Source of the DNA: Atkinsonella hypoxylon | Taxonomy: Eukaryota > Ascomycota > Sordariomycetes > Hypocreales > Clavicipitaceae | Length of the DNA stretch: 64,000 nucleotides | Direction: 5' to 3' | NCBI GenBank assembly: GCA_000729835.1 | Contig: JFHB01000008.1 | Coordinates: 310,001-374,000, forward strand | Shown here: positions 35,047 through 46,229 of the stretch, piece by piece | How positions within the stretch are numbered: position 1 is the stretch's first letter | Layout: every line of letters begins with the position of its first letter | Translations under genes and position numbers: made by a program | Notes under the pieces: model-generated | Told to the model about the DNA's origin: nothing | The model's database searches: none | The model's input: only the letters and a program-made list of their open reading frames with translations

Positions 35047-36867
35047 TTAAAAGTGGATGGCCTTGGAGCTAGTAGCCATAGCAGCCTCCTTAAATGCTTC
35101 CGCCAAAGTAGGGTGGGCATGGCATGTCCTTGCAATGTCTTCAGTAGATGCTCCATACTCTAGTGCCAAGGTGCCTTCGGCAATCATTTCACCGGCGTTG
35201 GGACCGATGATATGAACACCAAGAAGCCGGTCAGTTTCAGGATCCGCAAGCATTTTCACCAGCCCGTCCGTATCCAGGTTGGTCTTGGCACGCGAGTTTG
35301 CGCTGAAGGGAAATGTGCCTACGCGATACGGGGTATTCCGGTTTTTGAGATCCTGCTCACTCTGTCCCACCCAGGCAACTTCAGGATAGGTGTACATAAC
35401 GGAGGGGATGCATCCGTAATTGACGTGGCCATAACCCTTCTTAATGAACTCAACCACAGCAACAGCCTCTTCTTCGGCTTTGTGGGCGAGCATGGGGCCA
35501 AAAGTAACGTCTCCAACACAGCGGATATGTGGAATCTTGGTTCGATACTCCGAGTCGATAATTACCCGACCGCGCTCGTCAAGTTCCATACCGATGTTTT
35601 CAAGCCCTAATCCTTCAGTATAAGGACGTCTACCAATAGCAACTAGAACGACGTCGGCATCAATCTAGTATTAAGATTAGCAAGTACAATAATATGCCAA
35701 GGCAGCCAGATAGGTGAATTGCGCTATGGGAGAGGGTAGGCTCTTACACTCTCGGACTTGCCACCTTTAGCAGCGTCAATATTTAGCTTAACTTTGTCTC
35801 CCGACTTGTCGCCGCTGACTACCTTGGTGTTCAATTTGAACTCCATGCCCTGCTTCTTCAAGAGTTTCTGGGTGGCTTTTGCGATCTCGGTGTCCATTCC
35901 AGGACCACCGATCTGACCGAGAAACTCCACCACTGTGACTCTCGTGCCAAGTCGAGACCACACAGAGGCCATCTCGAGACCGATAATACCACCACCAATT
36001 ACAACCATGGTCTCGGGTATCTTTTCCAATGCAATAGCTCCGGTACTAGTGACCACGCGCTTCTCGTCGATTTCTAGCCCAGGGAAGGGGGTTGCCTCGG
36101 AGCCCGTTGCGATGAGTATATTCTTTCCTCGAACAGTCGTCTCGCCACCATCGTTTAATGCTACCTTGATCTCGTTCTCGTTCACGAATGAACCAGCACC
36201 TTTAACATACTCGACGCCATTTTTCTTCAGAAGAAATTCCACACCTTTGGTAAGGCCATTGACTGCAGAGTCCTTGGCTTTCATGAAATTTGCCAAGTTG
36301 AGTTTGACTTCTCCGACTTCGATGCCACGGTTCTTGGTATCATGCAGTATTTGATGATATAGATGCGAGTTGTTCAACAGAGACTTCGAGGGTATGCAGC
36401 CAACATTAAGGCAGGTACCTCCGAGTGTACCACGCTTTTCGACGCATGCGACCTGGGGAAGTACTGATTAGTATTCGAATAATCACACGTTAATCATTTA
36501 GAAAATCGGGCATACTTTCATGCCCTCTTGTCCAGCCTTGATGGCGGCGACATATCCAGCCACGCCACCTCCAATAATAACGAGGTCCTTCTCTTCTGTG
36601 GCGGGTTAAACAACGAAAAAGGACAAATGGTTCAGTCAACTTGAACAAACCTGAAGCAGAGGCAAACCTGCGAATCCATCTAGTTGGTGCCACGGGCGAC
36701 ACAATCGAAGGTAGACTGAGGTAATTTAGCACGGGATAAGACCCAATCAATAGAGATACGGAATAGAGCAAGCTGGTAAGGACGAGCTGTTAGCTTCCGA
36801 CTTACGGGGACTTCTGCCAGGATGCGGGCCTGGCAGCTTTTCTGAACAGAAGCCTGCTGGTAAGCAT
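35047..36867 (-). CDS. LPD1: dihydrolipoyl dehydrogenase, mitochondrial E3
   Basis: Five exons, 36867-36806, 36715-36651, 36595-36516, 36452-35748 and 35664-35047, giving 509 residues. E3 reoxidises lipoamide in the pyruvate, 2-oxoglutarate and branched-chain dehydrogenase complexes and the glycine cleavage system. The first two exons give an arginine-rich mitochondrial presequence (MLTSRLLFRKAARPASWQK, WIRRFASAS). Then come the FAD fingerprint LVIIGGGVAGYVAAIKA, the redox disulfide CLNVGCIPSKSLL, the NAD fold VVIGGGIIGLEMASVWSRLG, CVGDVTFGPMLAHKAEEE, and the catalytic His-Glu pair in CHAHPTLAEAFKEA. The exon joins restore each motif without gaps. The protein is nearly invariant in the family, so this is a firm call. 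Confidence 0.97.
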
Positions 36868-38688
36868 CGTCGCGCCGAATGATGAAATCAAAATTGGTCG
36901 TCGACGCCAGAATAGTATGCAAGGTCAGAGGAGTTAAACTTTGGTAATGGATCGGAAGCGCGTCGGAGAACTCCTTTGAGGCACTGCGTCAAAATGCAGT
37001 GTGGCGCTGGAATTTCGACAAGTAAATTTTCTTGGGCCCGGTTGTTCCTAACGAAGTCGCGCAAGTACCTCTGGCCTACCTTAGGTGCTGCAGTGCAGGT
37101 AGGTACCCCTAGCACGCGACTGGCAGATTTCATGACGGCTCCTTAGGACCAGGCCGTGCCTAATACATATGGGACCTAGCCTACCATCGTGCGCCACAAC
37201 GACTTTTGATAAGAAGTTGCACTCTCGTGTACAAGGGTCTGATGGAAGGTCTCGAAGGATTTGAAGTCGGAGAAAGATTACATTTTGCAAGACCTTGTAG
37301 AGCTGGCAACTGTCACAGAGCTCGTACCAAAAATTGGAGCGCACGATGGTACGGATCTATTAGGTACCTACCTAGGTAGGTACCTAGGTGTACCTCAGGC
37401 GTGAGGCCGAGAGTAAGCGACGGTCGTTCCGTATTGAGCCGGCCTTAGCCGCCATCTAAATTCCCTTTGGTATTTGAACGGGTCAATGAATGTACCGGGT
37501 AAATGTCGACGAACATCGTTGGACAGCCACAGCCGCCATGGCATCCCTTTGACAGTGTTGAGTGAGTAAGCTGGCTACTTGCAGGCATTGTCTTGATAGG
37601 TAGCAGGTGGCGATACTGCTATTTCTGTCATCAGTTAAATTTTCTGTGGAGTGTAAAGTCTACCAGCATTACTATAATAACAGCCCTGAGATTTTGAGCT
37701 ATTTCATCCCAGTTACAAGAAATAACTGATCATTGACAAACAGTGGGGCTCACGATCAGCTTGCTTCTTTTAACACTGTCAAAGGGATATGCATACAGCT
37801 TCACTGAGACTTCAGCCTAGACGAAACGCTCTTCAGACACATTAATCCAAATCATCATGGAAAAAACTCCCTCATATATTTATGATGATTGATTACGCTA
37901 GTATAGCTAGTACTTCTGCGCCTGATTCAAAGGCGGAAAACCTTACTAGGTTGCGCTAGGTGGATGAAAAACCTTACATGCTTCCTATACCTTAATCATA
38001 GTAGCTATGTCCCTACAATAAGCATTTGCCACTCACACCTTCTACTAGGTAGTTTTGCACATCCTATTTCTCTTTCTATCTTCCAGCTACCCAATCTTTA
38101 GCTTCCAACCAGACACTTTTCAGCCACCCATCCACACAGTTGCATCATAGATGCAATAGCTAGCTCAAATTATAATAACCTAGAGCTCCGGGTATAATTA
38201 GCTAATTTATAACGCGGATTAGTTTGTAAAATCCGCACTACTTAGGTAGTAGGGGCCGGGCCTATTAACTAAATAGGGTTCAATTCTAGCCTTATTTATT
38301 TATAAAACTCAGATAAACTCTGCATAACGTAATTTCGAACCATTCCATCACTATTTCTAGAACCAAAATGCAATTATAGATTGCTTGAACCATTTCGCAA
38401 CGTCAATCACGCCCTATAGTTAATGGTCCATAGGCATGCGGAAGATTGAAACAGGTCCGAGGAAAACGCGATTCATAGGAGTGACAAGAGATAGCGGGCA
38501 GAGGAAAGAACGAGAGAGCACGTGCATAACCGCCAAAGACAGCCTTCGTGGTTTTCGATTGTGAAAGCAGGAAAACTGTATTTCTCAGAAAATCGCTACT
38601 TCATTTTATCACTTTTTCATACTGTTTTGAGCTTTCACAACTATTGATAATGTTACCACATGCCGCGATGATTGGGGTGATATCGACC
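36868..38688. other. 1.8 kb intergenic, A+T-rich, with palindromic repeats
   Basis: No gene was seen. A dense TACCTAGGTA cluster lies at 37361-37394. From about 37600 to 38400 the DNA is A+T-rich with many TpA steps and includes a small hairpin near 38215. It may be the remains of a mutated repeat. Confidence 0.45.
37361..37394. repeat. TACCTAGGTA palindromic cluster
   Basis: Consecutive overlapping palindromes of the words ACCTAGGT and GGTACC fill 34 bases. The same words recur in other intergenic parts of the window but not within the coding exons I placed. Confidence 0.7.
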
Positions 38689-41322
38689 CTATGACGACTC
38701 ATTTCCTGCAGTCTCGACGAGTGTTTGAACCTTTTCTTTCACGGTCTGAAGGGTCTGCCGCTCCTTTTTCCCGATACCCGTCATATTTTGCATTTTTTCC
38801 GTCAAGTACCAATGTATACCTGCGGCCAGAGTTGGCAATTTTGTTGCTGGAAAGAATATACGCTCAGCCTTGGTGTTCTTATTGGAGTTCCTGACTTCAC
38901 ATCCTCGAAAAAGGCTGAGCATAAACCATTCGACGAAAATTGAAGACCACGAATTCATCTTGGGAAGCTCCACTGGTTTGAGGATGGTAATACTTAGAGA
39001 TCCACTAGCGACTAGGGAGGCATAGAATTGAGCGACATGACGCAAGCGCCGCTCATTTTTCATATTTTGTGCTTCCAATGTCTGTTCATCTTCCCCTTCT
39101 TCTCCGAATAAGGACTCGCCAAGACTGCGGAATATTTTCCACAAGCGATTCTGGAACGCAAATCTGACCCTGCCATTCGCACAAGCTTGGCGCCCAACTA
39201 ATGCGTAATACTCGTTGTAATAGAGCTCGCTCCCCACACATTGAATCAACACTTTCGTGATTTCAGCTTGCTCGTCTCGTTTCAGCCTCAAACTCGTAAA
39301 TTGACGGTATCCTTGTTCGTAGTCAAACGCCGACATAATGGCGGTAAAAATCGCAATGTGTGTAGAAGTGTTGAAGCCCTGCGCCCTAGCCTTCTTTGGA
39401 AAATCCGGGAGCACAAAATCCATGTCCTCATCATCTGCAGTCTCTACAGAAACAACTCTTACTTGATCAGAAACCGTTTTCGCCTTGTCAGCCACGTCTC
39501 TGTACTCAGGAACACTGGCCCCAACCAGCCACCACCTGCCATGTCTGCCGGCATCTTCAATATCCTTGAGCCCTATACCCATTGCCGTCAGTCCATCCAA
39601 TCGCCGAGAATGAGTCTTTAATTCCCTAAGGCGTTTCTTCATGCGAAGCACATGCTCTGAAATAATGACTGAATCCACGCCTTTAGCTTTAGCTTTGCTG
39701 TTCTTCAACTCTTGGATAGTTTCCACCATGAACTTTGTTCGCACAGAGACATTTGCATATCCAACTCTGGAAACAGCTTCATTGAGAACATTCGACACAT
39801 ATGTGAGGGCTTGAGGATCATCTCTTCGCAGAAATCTGCCAGCCATGCGACATACCCTAAGAAGAAGTTCCACATTAAGCTCAGAAAGGCCTTGTAACAG
39901 TTTCTTCATGTAGTCGAATATGATATTGCATCCGACAACTTCAAAGACGTACAGCTGGGTCAGAAATGTAAGAAAATTTGAAGGCTCTTTTGAAATAACG
40001 TCATCGTCCCCGGAATTTGGTAAAGCTAGTTCATACTGCTCATTGAACTCTCTGACGACCTGCCTGACCAGGTGTGATCCGAAACTTGAGCCCTTGATTT
40101 TATAGATAGCAGCAGAGAAGCCCCCTATTAGTATGAAGAATTGGTCAGGAAGAGTTTCTGATTTGCGCATTTGCGCCAAAATGGCTTCGGTCAGTATTTC
40201 AGTGACTTCTCCGCGCGCATGTGATTGGTAGATTGCTTCAACAGATTGGATAAGTGAGATTAGGTTGGCGTCAGTCAACCGATTCACAAGCCCTTGGACC
40301 TTTCTTTGAATGTGAATATTGTTTGCCTTGTCTGTTCCGTCTCGTTGATTCCTCTTCGAAGGTGGCACATACATCGCTACTCTACTCCCTTGTACAGGTG
40401 CAATATATGGGTTGTCTCTTGGCCGCGGCGCCGGCCACGCAGATGTGCTAGGGAATTCTTTAGAAGACCGATCGCTGGTCTCATGCAGGCTCCCGTTATC
40501 GTGTTCTTCAACCCCATCTGAGACGCCGTAGTCCTTTTCGTTGGTATCGAGTTTATTCACATGCACGGAGGGCTGGCGCTTGCTGTCGTGTGGAGCCCGA
40601 TTAAGGCCAGACTTGCCAAGTGTTTCATTTTGATCACTTTCTGAGGCAGGTCCCAGGAAAGTATTTGGTTTCCTCCGTTTGGATGACAGCCAACTATCAT
40701 AATCAGCTTTCCGCTTCCTTTGGTCATCTTCGCTTGCGGAATCATTGCCCTTCAAATCTCCAATGAGCTCGTCAAGACCATCGTCTTTGAACGATTGAGG
40801 CAGAGAGCGGCGACCTTTTCTTATGCCGAGTTTCCTTTCGAATTCCTCAACCTCAGCATCATCCTGAGCGAGCTGCTGCAGAAGCACCCTAGATACGCCT
40901 TCATTTGTTGTTGCATCTTGAGTTGACTGGTCCGCTGCACCTTCAAGTGGCTGATTAGCCTCTTGGTCATCATTTTCTTTCCGGCGAGAAATTTCTGTGT
41001 CGAATTCTTCTCGGTGTATACCTTGCGTTGAGCCGCCCGAGCTAATGCATGAATTTGCATCAAATCCCGAAGAACCTTCCTCCATGATGTGAGACATCAG
41101 CGGCGTTTGTCGCCTCACTCGCTTTTCTCTATACTGACTTGGATATCTATTACGATTATTATTTTCTCTTTGCTTTTTACGCAATTCCTTGTGTGACATT
41201 TGTCGAACGAAGCCTGAGCTTGCGTGAGGCTTCTTTGATGCATTCTCCTTCGATATCATCGATGAAATTCCTGTGCGTTGGTAGAGTTTCTGCCGCAGCT
41301 CCAGAGCTGATATAGAGGGCAT
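38689..41322 (-). CDS. SGD1: Sgd1/NOM1-type nucleolar MIF4G-MA3 protein
   Basis: Single-exon frame of 877 residues from the first true ATG (MPSISALELRQKLYQRTG). The family acts in pre-18S rRNA processing and binds the DEAD-box helicase Fal1/eIF4A-like partner. The N-terminal 330 residues are charged and disordered, with a basic KELRKKQRENNN stretch and acidic runs. A MIF4G domain follows (VNRLTDANLISLIQSVEAIY, NFLTFLTQLYVFEVV, LLLRVCRMAGRFLRRDDP). An MA3 domain lies in the C-terminal third (NTSTHIAIFTAIMSAFDYEQ, YYNEYYALVGRQACANGRV). The tail (FFPATKLPTLAAGIHWYL) is also conserved. A very short upstream exon cannot be excluded because an acceptor-like CAG precedes the ATG. It is divergent from SRP14. 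Confidence 0.92.
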   Translation of the reverse strand: MPSISALELRQKLYQRTGISSMISKENASKKPHASSGFVRQMSHKELRKKQRENNNRNRYPSQYREKRVRRQTPLMSHIMEEGSSGFDANSCISSGGSTQGIHREEFDTEISRRKENDDQEANQPLEGAADQSTQDATTNEGVSRVLLQQLAQDDAEVEEFERKLGIRKGRRSLPQSFKDDGLDELIGDLKGNDSASEDDQRKRKADYDSWLSSKRRKPNTFLGPASESDQNETLGKSGLNRAPHDSKRQPSVHVNKLDTNEKDYGVSDGVEEHDNGSLHETSDRSSKEFPSTSAWPAPRPRDNPYIAPVQGSRVAMYVPPSKRNQRDGTDKANNIHIQRKVQGLVNRLTDANLISLIQSVEAIYQSHARGEVTEILTEAILAQMRKSETLPDQFFILIGGFSAAIYKIKGSSFGSHLVRQVVREFNEQYELALPNSGDDDVISKEPSNFLTFLTQLYVFEVVGCNIIFDYMKKLLQGLSELNVELLLRVCRMAGRFLRRDDPQALTYVSNVLNEAVSRVGYANVSVRTKFMVETIQELKNSKAKAKGVDSVIISEHVLRMKKRLRELKTHSRRLDGLTAMGIGLKDIEDAGRHGRWWLVGASVPEYRDVADKAKTVSDQVRVVSVETADDEDMDFVLPDFPKKARAQGFNTSTHIAIFTAIMSAFDYEQGYRQFTSLRLKRDEQAEITKVLIQCVGSELYYNEYYALVGRQACANGRVRFAFQNRLWKIFRSLGESLFGEEGEDEQTLEAQNMKNERRLRHVAQFYASLVASGSLSITILKPVELPKMNSWSSIFVEWFMLSLFRGCEVRNSNKNTKAERIFFPATKLPTLAAGIHWYLTEKMQNMTGIGKKERQTLQTVKEKVQTLVETAGNESS

Positions 41323-41830
41323 CTGAAGGCTCAAATGCTTTGACTTGCTCTGGATTCTTGAGAAGAAGAATGCTCAAAGTTCACAAGTGCAAATAGTAAT
41401 GAATTACTGCTCGATGATATCTCAGTCGATAAGTGCCTTCAAAAGTGACGCGTTTGAGTTATGTAGATGGGAGATGTTACCTGAATATCAAAGGCGTCTA
41501 TGAAGATCTAACGAGCAAAGGCCAACGGTATGATTTGAGTGAGACTGAATAATAATAGCGACCTAACTGGATATTTTTGTGACATCAACAAACCTTAGGA
41601 TTGTCAGAAACTCGGAATGAAAAAAAGTGAAAAAGTGGGTCCAACAATGTCAGAAAAGATTGGAGATTATCAGGCCACAGATAAACTGTCAGGGTTGACT
41701 AGGTCCACCACCAACGCACTAGCCAGGTACGTCGCCGACTCCTCCAACATCCAAACTACATTGCTCTCTACTCTTTGGAACGGTAACTCTTATGTTTCCC
41801 TGGAAGGACACTCAAATCAGGAAAGGAAAC
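41323..41830. promoter_or_regulatory. shared divergent promoter region, SGD1 / SRP14
   Basis: 508 bases between the two starts. An ATG-rich, A-rich stretch about 41610-41660 precedes SRP14. No defined factor site was recognised. Confidence 0.45.
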
Positions 41831-42447
41831 ATGCTGGCGGAAAGTATGAATGCGGCTCATCTGAGTCAAGACGAGGTTTGTATAGCGCTATTCACATACT
41901 CGTCAGATCCTTTCTATATTCAATCACTTTCCAGATTCACCGTGCTAACACGACCGGACACAAGTTTTTCGACAGACTTGTAGAAGTTTTTTCTGCCAGG
42001 AGAGTTAGCGATCATGGAGCCATCTATCTGGTCCAAAAACGCCGTATGTAGAGCCATGTTGCTTCTATTGATAGTTCTCCCTCGTGAGCAGTGTCCCTGT
42101 GTCCGCTCTCGATATACACACAGTATCCTCGTCCTAATCGATCTTATATCGCTAAAACGACTGATCGTTTATTAGTCTGCTTTAACCGAGTGAATAAAAA
42201 TAATGACAAAACAGTGGCTCGCCAAGACGACAGTAGCCCAGCACCCTTGCTTATCAGGGCAACTAATGGGAAGTCAAAAAGGCAAAGAGACCTCAAAGTC
42301 AAGCTGTCCACGATTGTTCATCCCAATGATATTGACAAATTCTATGGTCGCTTTGCGGATATCTGTAAATTAGGAATGGTTGCGCTTAAACCAAGAGACC
42401 GCAGCAAGAAGAAGGCCAAGGCGAAGAAAAGGAAGATGGTATCTTGA
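41831..42447 (+). CDS. SRP14: signal recognition particle 14 kDa subunit
   Basis: Three exons, 41831-41875, 41965-42043 and 42215-42447, giving 118 residues. Srp14 binds the Alu domain of SRP RNA and slows translation elongation while the ribosome is targeted to the ER. The N-terminus MLAESMNAAHLSQDE joins FFDRLVEVFSARRVSDHGAI and YLVQKR, the family beta sheet; then PLLIRATNGKSKRQRDLKVKL and IVHPNDIDKFYGRFADICK. It ends in a lysine-rich tail (KKKAKAKKRK) that contacts RNA. The first intron has a GCTAAC branch close to its CAAG acceptor; the second is about 170 bases, long for this window, so an extra small exon inside it is possible but not needed for the phase. Confidence 0.92.
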
Positions 42448-43333
42448 GAGCAGCCTCGTGCGAATTGATGGTCTCAGATTTTCGCATCCTTCATGACGAA
42501 CTGGATTGAGCATGCAGTTTATAGAGCATAAATGCAACAAATAGTTCAGAACGTACAGCAACCTGCTCAGAAGCATGTGGTTCTGACGACGTCCAACTTA
42601 GATAAAACATCACGAGTCTGGATTTGCCTCACCATGCTCATTCTTCATTGCTCCATAACCGCATGTTGAATCATAAATTCACCTTACAGTGACAACTACA
42701 GGCCAAACGCACCATCCTCTCCGGACATGGCCCTCTTATGCATGCATGGAATAGGACATGGATGGTGCATCAAAGAGATATTCTCGGTATATGCCAAGTA
42801 AGTTGCCCATACGCTGAAGACAATGTCTGGACGCTGCCGGTTACCTTCTTTGCCATGAAAGACTCTATCAGTAGTCTTCATGAGTAATGTGAAAATCTGT
42901 CTTCGCTTGGTCATGCACACGTCCAAGGTTATTACAGGTCAAATCCAGCAAGTCAACGGTAACAGCCACTCTAGCGCTGCCCGCTTATGCTTCCTGGTTT
43001 GCGAGCAAGTGCTGATATCATCCAAAAACAGGGTGTCAAGCTAAAGAGCTCTCGAGATATGACTTACATGATAATATACCACTGAGCTCTGCTCATAGCG
43101 TTTTTCATGACATCATGAAAGTACGGTGCGCATTCTATGAAATAAGTTTGACGAGACAAATATAAAGTATTAAAAACAAAAAGTGAACAGAAATTACTTC
43201 TAGGCGATTAAAACACGGAGTACGTTAGATAGTGTGTAATTTCACGACCACTACAACCACACCGCTTGGCCGCCTTACTGTGATTCTGACCATACAATAT
43301 GAGAAAAAAAATCGAATCCACTCTCCTCCCCTG
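42448..43333. other. convergent 3' intergenic region
   Basis: Lies between the SRP14 stop and the stop of the three-RRM gene. No gene was seen; short frames lack any resemblance. Confidence 0.5.
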
Positions 43334-46229
43334 TTACATGATCTGATCTTGAGTCAGGCCACCGTGAGCATCAGTGTCCATCCCCTCCCCGCCAGCTCGG
43401 TTAAGATACTTGACGTAACTCAAATTTAGTGGACGGCCGCCATATTGATAGCCTTGGAATTTTGCAATAGCAGTTTCAGCAGTACCGGCGCTGTCAAATC
43501 GGACAACACCAGTGCCTCTGGACCGACCACTGGGCTCATACTGTATCTCAGCCTGCTCCACCTTGCCGATAGTCGTGAACAGATCAACTAGATCATCATT
43601 ACTGGTCGACCAGGGTAGCTTGACAGAGAATTAGCAATCTAAAATTACCCACATACGAAGGCTTGAAAACTTACATTGCGCACGTAGATTGTCTCGCTTT
43701 TTTCCGTGCCAGCCGTTGCGCCGTCAGTGAAGGGATTAGGAGGTATCGCAGCAGCAGTTGAAGCGTCAAAAGACGCTCCTCCGGCGAAACCACCACGACC
43801 ACCCATTCCAAACCCTCCGCGACCACCACCATAGCCTCCACGCCCGAAGCCCCCACCAAATCCTCCTCTCATGCCGCCTCCGTAACCGCCACGGCCGGAG
43901 AAGCCCATTCCCCCAGCGCCTGCATAGCGATCTTCTCGAACTTCTAGCATCCGACCTTGCCAATCATACCCATTGAACTGTTGAATTGCATTCCGAGCAT
44001 CGTCTGGGTTTTCGAAGACAACGATGCCTGAGCCCTTTGGACGGCCGTCAGGTCCGCTATGAACATCGGCACGGATGACACCACCCGAGCGAGCTAACTT
44101 AATTAGCCGACGATTCTTTTGAATACCATATTGAGATCATCAAAGTATTCTCCCAGATACTTACCTGCTTGTCGGAACAGATCCTTTAGGTCCTGCCACC
44201 CGACATTGAATGGAAGCTGAGACTAGTTAGTGCTGCTTTGGGGAGAGTTAGGTAGGGAGAAGGTAGAAACAAACGTTGGCCACAAATATCTGCCGACCAC
44301 CTGCGCCGGGAGGACTGCCGTATCCTCCTTGGTTGTTGCTGAAGCCTCCCGCCACCCCCCCGCTGAATCCGCCGCGATTGCCGCCGGTGGCGCCGATGAA
44401 ACGAGGTTCTGCTTCGCGGTCCTGCGGGATGGTCAGCGACAGAGACGCAAGATTATGAGTTTCCATATTGCTCACCTCTCGAACATAGACTAGGCGACCC
44501 ATCAAGTTCTGGTTGCTGAGCTGGGCAACAGCTTGTTGAGCCTGTTCTCTCGTTGCATACTCCACAATTCTGCAAATCCATGTCAGTCAATACTGGATCG
44601 CGTGGACGGGCGTCTCTTCCTACTGCTACTTACCCGCATCCCTACAATCACCCAGGACATCGTCCATACCCGTCAACCCAGCCATCCATCAAAAGCCAGC
44701 AAGGGAATGCGTGAGAATTGAGAAAAAGGAAGGAAGAGGAGAAGTAAAAGCAAATAACGCCAGTCAAAGACTATTTGATAAAGCCCACCTTCGACATTCC
44801 GTTGGGAAGAAGTAACACATCTGCAAAGAGTACTTCTCCGGCTACAATTGACAACATCAGCTTCACCATCGGATCTTGCCATCAGCTCATCTTACCCTGT
44901 CTCATGAAATCCTTAAGATGATGCCATTTTACATCATAAGAAAGATTTCCAACATAGACACGGCGGTCTTGTTGCGAAGTTTCGCGAATGTTGTTCATCA
45001 TTTGCTCTCTCGCTACGGCTCGTTCCTCATAAGATCGGTGTGGTGCTTGCCCACCGTATCCTGTACTGGATCCTCCACCGGGAGCTCCTGTTCCGGTCAT
45101 GGGCGAGCGATCACGGCCGCGGCGATAGTCGTCTCTGCTATTTGATCTGCTACGGGGTGAGAGCGATCGTCTTCGAGACTGTCGACCCGGGCTCCTCGAG
45201 CGTCTACGGGGTGATCGAGACCTCTCTCGCTACTTATTGTTAGTCTTTTGAATCAAATCCGGCTGACAGTACAATACTGGTCGTGGATGGATAGTTGACA
45301 GCCTAGGAAGACAACGTAGTTCTGGGTTAAACAGAAAGAAGACTTATAAACAACGAGATGAAGAAACGGGAGGAACAAAGCAGTAGATGATAAGTTTTTG
45401 ATGTGCGGAAGCCGAGTGTTGTCATGTAAGCCGAAAATGCTTGTGTTCATGTAATAGTGGCCGATCGATAAATTCGTCCAAAAGGACCAGCCTTGCCCAT
45501 TTCAGGAAAAACACGGGACAGCATCAAACCGTTGTCGATGCACACTCGCAAAGACACCTCGTAGTAAGCCTGACCGTTGTCGACGAGATGCTAATCTCAA
45601 TCGAATTCTATAGCGAGCGGATGGAGCGACAGTAGAAAAGCTGCCTTCGAGATAAGCAGAGACTTACGGGTCGATAGGTGTCGCCTGAATCAGCTACTCA
45701 AGAAATGTCAGATGTGAGAACAGTAGCGCTTTGCCTACGCGAGGCATTAAATGACACGACGATAATGACAGAGCGGAATGCAAAATGCTGAGGAGTGAGG
45801 AGTGTGGGGTTGCACCAGAAACTATCTAGGGGATAGCGAGAAAAACATGCAGGTAAGGGGGCCGTGTGATAATACAGTGTATGAGAAAGTGCGAGTAGGA
45901 AAGGGAAGTTTGTTGTGTGAGAGGAAACAGAGTGCCAGGATCAACCAATGTAGTTGAGTGACTTAGTCACCTGGGCAGGTAATCAATCACATCGTCATGT
46001 GGCTGAGGCATATGAGCTATATGGCATAAGGCATACACAATCGATCCGCAATGTGCCGAAGCCCGCAGACAAATGCAGAGTAGAGTTGACATTTGCTAGG
46101 AAAGTGCTCACGTATTGAAGGGCGAAGGCCAGCAGAAGCCTGACTTGGACGACGCGATGTTGATGGTGTCGAAAGAGTGTGCAAAGTAGATGCGACAGGA
46201 AGGGAGGGGAGGGAGTAGGACGTACCCAT
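43334..46229 (-). CDS. Gbp2/Hrb1-like SR-type protein with three RRMs
   Basis: Ten coding exons: 46229-46226, 45684-45668, 45229-44896, 44841-44789, 44641-44634, 44569-44476, 44421-44275, 44216-44165, 44093-43675 and 43618-43334, giving 470 residues. The first exon holds only ATG plus one base; a 541-base intron follows. The N-terminus is an RS domain (MGDTYRPRERSRSPRRRS...). RRM1 runs from RRVYVGNLSYDVKW, RRM2 from RQIFVANLPFNVGWQDLKDLF and RRM3 from ETIYVRNLPWSTSNDDLVDLF, with glycine-rich RGG-like linkers between (GGYGGGRGGFGMGG). Fungal relatives bind nascent mRNA with the TREX complex and survey splicing before export. An 8-base microexon restores MSKGCGIVEY in RRM1. Every phase closes. 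The start exon is an inference from phase and donor match. Confidence 0.85.
44634..44641 (-). other. 8-base microexon of the three-RRM gene
   Basis: GGATGCGG is flanked by a TAG acceptor and a GTAAGT donor. It supplies Gly-Cys and two bases of the next Gly in the RNP1 region of RRM1; without it the frame breaks between SMSK and IVEYA. Confidence 0.8.
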
